Assembly (NCBI RefSeq): GCF_013030265.1
Contig: NZ_WPZQ01000002.1
Coordinates: 372,001 to 436,000 of the forward strand
Direction of reading: 5' to 3'
Origin: Ruegeria arenilitoris
Lineage (GTDB): Bacteria > Pseudomonadota > Alphaproteobacteria > Rhodobacterales > Rhodobacteraceae
Length of the DNA: 64,000 bases
Position 1 is the first letter of the stretch. Each line of letters begins with the position of its first letter. The notes under the pieces are model-generated. The model ran no database searches, was not told the DNA's origin, and was given only the letters and a program-made list of their open reading frames with translations. Shown one piece after another: positions 63,717-64,000 of the stretch. The translations under genes and the position numbers were made by a program.

Positions 63717-63825
63717 AGCCCTGGCCGTCAGACCAATAACAGGCAATTTAAGGCGACGGATCAAAGGCATAAACGCAGTATGGACCACCACATAAGGTCC
63801 AGGGACATTGAGGCGCACGTTGGGT

Positions 63826-64000
63826 ATGTCGAGCAGGACAAACCCCAAAGTGGCGGTATTGATGGGTGGACCCTCGGCGGAACGCGAGGTGTCTCTCAGC
63901 AGCGGGCGCGAATGCGCAACCGCCCTCAGGGGAGAAGGCTATGAAGTGGTCGAACTGGACGCAGGTCCCGACCTATATGCGCGCCTTTTGGACATCAAAC
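63826..64000 (+). CDS. ddl: D-alanine--D-alanine ligase (3'-truncated by window edge)
   Basis: Fifty-eight codons are visible from ATG 63826. The N-terminal [22 protein letters not shown] is the Ddl signature (GG-x-S-x-E-x-x-V-S-L-x-S), which precedes the ATP-grasp domain. The rest lies outside the window; ftsQ and ftsA are expected after it. Confidence 0.93.
   Translation, partial: MSSRTNPKVAVLMGGPSAEREVSLSSGRECATALRGEGYEVVELDAGPDLYARLLDIK

Overview
This 64-kb window reads as chromosomal DNA of a GC-rich marine alphaproteobacterium of the order Rhodobacterales, most likely the Roseobacter group (Roseobacteraceae). The signs are a short alphaproteobacterial-type prolyl-tRNA synthetase, an HdaA-type DnaA paralogue, a single LolC/E-type permease next to LolD, DUF2484 genes between murC and murB, a DUF1127 gene followed by CcsR-type small RNAs, and an mraZ leader with a terminator just before the gene. 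No genus can be fixed from sequence alone. No insertion sequence, prophage, CRISPR array or rRNA operon was seen.

Layout. 1-8.3 kb: a partial GNAT acetyltransferase, a DnaJ/TerB protein, an endonuclease/exonuclease/phosphatase-family protein and a small secreted protein on the plus strand; then on the minus strand the group AI-2E-type permease, hdaA, ppx and a coupled FAD oxidoreductase / 2-oxoglutarate dioxygenase-like pair. 8.4-15 kb: proS, the lipoprotein-export genes lolC/E and lolD, a cytochrome c, a zincin-like lipoprotein and 3-methyladenine glycosylase. 15.3-19.4 kb: a three-gene quaternary-amine ABC importer with an unusual fused double permease and a palindrome upstream that resembles BetI sites. 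19.5-27.5 kb: NnrU, DUF2478, a sugar-lactone oxidase coupled to a PLP enzyme, tRNA-Tyr, rlmB with a small zinc-ribbon gene that appears to start with ATT, a YHS protein and a CoA-binding protein.

27.5-32.2 kb holds hisB-hisH-hisA-hisF-hisE on the minus strand, interrupted by two plus-strand secreted-protein genes. 32.3-41.7 kb: a stand-alone RAM domain, two tandem identical tRNA-Gly(GCC) genes, a 49-aa secreted peptide, pyruvate carboxylase, an FMN 2-hydroxy-acid dehydrogenase and a membrane diguanylate cyclase. uvrD follows at 41.9-44.3 kb.

The most interesting stretch is 44.3-45.84 kb. On the minus strand a DUF1127 gene is followed by six stem-loops, each presenting a CTCC-rich loop complementary to Shine-Dalgarno sequences; this matches the CcaF1-CcsR arrangement of Rhodobacter sphaeroides, but with six loops, four of them in two tandem units of about 110 nt. 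Upstream of mraZ lies a long AT-rich leader with four 10-nt-spaced or near-spaced TGGGN boxes plus a second pair (candidate MraZ operators), and a strong terminator only about 54 nt before the mraZ start, the arrangement of the UpsM small RNA. Two RNA regulators therefore sit back to back at the head of the cell-division cluster.

45.84-64 kb is the dcw cluster on the plus strand: mraZ, rsmH, ftsL, ftsI, murE, murF, mraY, (P-loop ATPase), murD, (small lipoprotein; minus-strand HI0933-type flavoprotein; arylamine N-acetyltransferase), ftsW, murG, murC, (three small membrane proteins), murB and the start of ddl. Most neighbours overlap by 1-8 nt, so they are probably translated in a coupled way; the murD-ftsW interval breaks the run and probably requires a second promoter.
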